DNA of 14,121 bases from an uncultured Bacilli bacterium (GTDB lineage Bacteria > Bacillota_I > Bacilli_A > RF39 > UBA660): assembly GCA_947627805.1 (NCBI GenBank), contig CANQXB010000014.1, positions 1 to 14,121 of the forward strand. Reading direction: 5' to 3'. Below the pieces are notes generated by a model. It worked only from the letters and a program-made list of their open reading frames with translations, did not search any database and was not told where the DNA came from. Shown one piece after another: positions 13,412 to 14,121 of the stretch. Both the position numbers and the translations under genes were made by a program. How positions within the stretch are numbered: the stretch's first letter is position 1; every line of letters begins with the position of its first letter.

Positions 13412-13440
13412 AGTATACATCGCGAACTAATGACTGTCAA
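13412..13440 (-). promoter_or_regulatory. Near-consensus promoter of the dinD-like gene
   Basis: Minus-strand TTGACA (13435-13440, perfect), a 17-bp spacer and TATACT (13412-13417). It is the strongest promoter in the window. The spacer holds one CGAAC half of a Bacillota LexA site, but its partner half is missing. Confidence 0.8.
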
Positions 13441-13443
13441 TAC

Positions 13444-13467
13444 AAATTTTCGTATTCCGGAAAATTT
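13444..13467. repeat. Inverted repeat upstream of the dinD-like promoter
   Basis: AAATTTTC (13444-13451) and GAAAATTT (13460-13467) are perfect arms around 8 bases, just upstream of the -35 box. It could be an operator or an AT-rich UP-like element. Confidence 0.45.
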
Positions 13468-13516
13468 ATTTTAATTGTTTATGTTTTGATTTTATAATCT
13501 CTATTTGAAAATAATA

Positions 13517-13567
13517 GTAAACATATTTACAAAATTGAACATATTGCTGATGCCAACAATATGTTCA
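13517..13567 (-). terminator. Hairpin 3' of the amidase gene
   Basis: TGAACATATTG (13536-13546) and CAATATGTTCA (13557-13567) are perfect 11-bp arms with a 10-base loop, followed on the minus strand by a short TTTT. A small GTAAA/TTTAC palindrome (13517-13530) lies next to it. The long stem and the place 26 bp after the stop suggest a terminator, weak in its U tract. Confidence 0.65.
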
Positions 13568-13592
13568 TAAATGTAAAGTTATAAAATTAAGT

Positions 13593-14121
13593 TTAGAAAT
13601 AATCTACTACTCCTTCACTAATAACTTTAGCAACTTTTTCTTGATAATCACTGTTCATAAGTAAATTTCTTTCATAAGGATTAGATAAAAAACCACATTC
13701 AATTAAAACACCATTTATTTTTAATTTATTATACATATAAGTATCATTAGGTATCTTTTTAACTTCTCTATTACTATTTAAATCTTTATTTAAATGGTTT
13801 TGAATAATACTAGCTAATTCTTTGTTTTCTTGGTTATAAAATACTTGAGCGCCTTTATAACTAGCATCACTTAAATAATTTATATGAATACTTAAATATA
13901 AATTAGCACCACTATCATTAATCATTTTAATCCGATTATCAAAATCACTTCTTTTTCTGTAACTTGCATTCGGTGTTGATAAGTCATAATCACCATCTCT
14001 TGTTAAAGTTACTTCGGCTCCTAATTTTATAAGTTCTTTTTCTAAATATTTACTAATAGCTAAATTAATATCTTTTTCATAAATTTTCCCATAACTTGTT
14101 CCCACATCTTCAGCTCCATGT
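13593..14121 (-). CDS. N-acetylmuramoyl-L-alanine amidase (Amidase_3), 5' end cut by window
   Basis: Zinc enzyme that cuts the bond between MurNAc and the stem peptide in peptidoglycan; acts outside the membrane, in daughter-cell separation, wall turnover or spore cortex work. The reading frame stays open to the window edge, where it reads HGAEDVGTSYGKIYEKDINL: the His (14118-14120) fits the DPGHG zinc ligand and the Glu of EKDIN the second ligand. Further on are TRDGDYDLS, RIKMINDSGANLYLSIHIN with the third ligand His, GAQVFYN, and GVLIECGFLSNPYE with the catalytic Glu near the C terminus. A GTG at 14105 is not the true start since it would lose a zinc ligand. The N-terminal signal or membrane part is beyond the window, so CwlD-like or other subtype cannot be settled. 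Confidence 0.92.
   Translation of the reverse strand, partial: HGAEDVGTSYGKIYEKDINLAISKYLEKELIKLGAEVTLTRDGDYDLSTPNASYRKRSDFDNRIKMINDSGANLYLSIHINYLSDASYKGAQVFYNQENKELASIIQNHLNKDLNSNREVKKIPNDTYMYNKLKINGVLIECGFLSNPYERNLLMNSDYQEKVAKVISEGVVDYF

Noticed and set aside
13385..13420. Upstream ATG (MYTFYY) for the DinD-like gene
   Set aside because: It falls between the -35 and -10 boxes of the promoter, so it cannot be on the mRNA; family members start at MNEIEIYNET.

Overview
The window looks like part of the chromosome of a very AT-rich, low-GC Gram-positive (Bacillota, Bacilli/Mollicutes-like gut lineage). The evidence is the A/T-biased codon use, Shine-Dalgarno sites of the AGGTGAT type, a class B sortase, an Amidase_3 cell-wall hydrolase, a FemAB-type lipid II modifier and SipW-type surface-protein signals. 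TGG codes for Trp and TGA is used as a stop (followed at once by TAA in the 471-residue surface gene), so the standard bacterial code fits. The lineage is an inference; no rRNA or tRNA is present.

Left part (1-3800), surface and regulatory module. Three minus-strand genes encode N-terminally anchored extracellular proteins. Two are close paralogs with a SipW-type signal segment; the longer has an extra DUF6273-like C-terminal domain. Between the paralogs lies about 550 bp with no long gene. I read it as a compact type I toxin-antitoxin locus: a 36-residue hydrophobic peptide on the minus strand, and an opposed promoter and terminator making an antisense RNA of about 85 nt over its 3' half. 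The promoter of the shorter paralog has a run of eight G between its -35 and -10 boxes, a classic phase-variation layout. The longer paralog is divergent from a 62-residue XRE repressor, and four copies of a GCCGT half-site are spread through the shared control region.

Middle part (3800-10400), housekeeping and envelope. It holds enolase, a DUF308/HdeD-like membrane protein, a FemAB-type aminoacyltransferase, arginyl-tRNA synthetase, a class B sortase (a Lys stands where the catalytic Arg is expected) and an RDD membrane protein. Genes alternate in strand, and convergent pairs share bidirectional terminators that overlap or abut stop codons.

Right part (10400-14121). An operon-like run Abi_2 (HEPN-type RNase motif) - HtrA-like serine protease - RDD protein has gaps of 1 and 3 nt, so a defence-family gene is coupled to an envelope-stress protease. 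Upstream are a DinD-family gene with a near-consensus promoter and the C-terminal part of an N-acetylmuramoyl-L-alanine amidase that runs off the right edge; its zinc-ligand His lies in the last bases.
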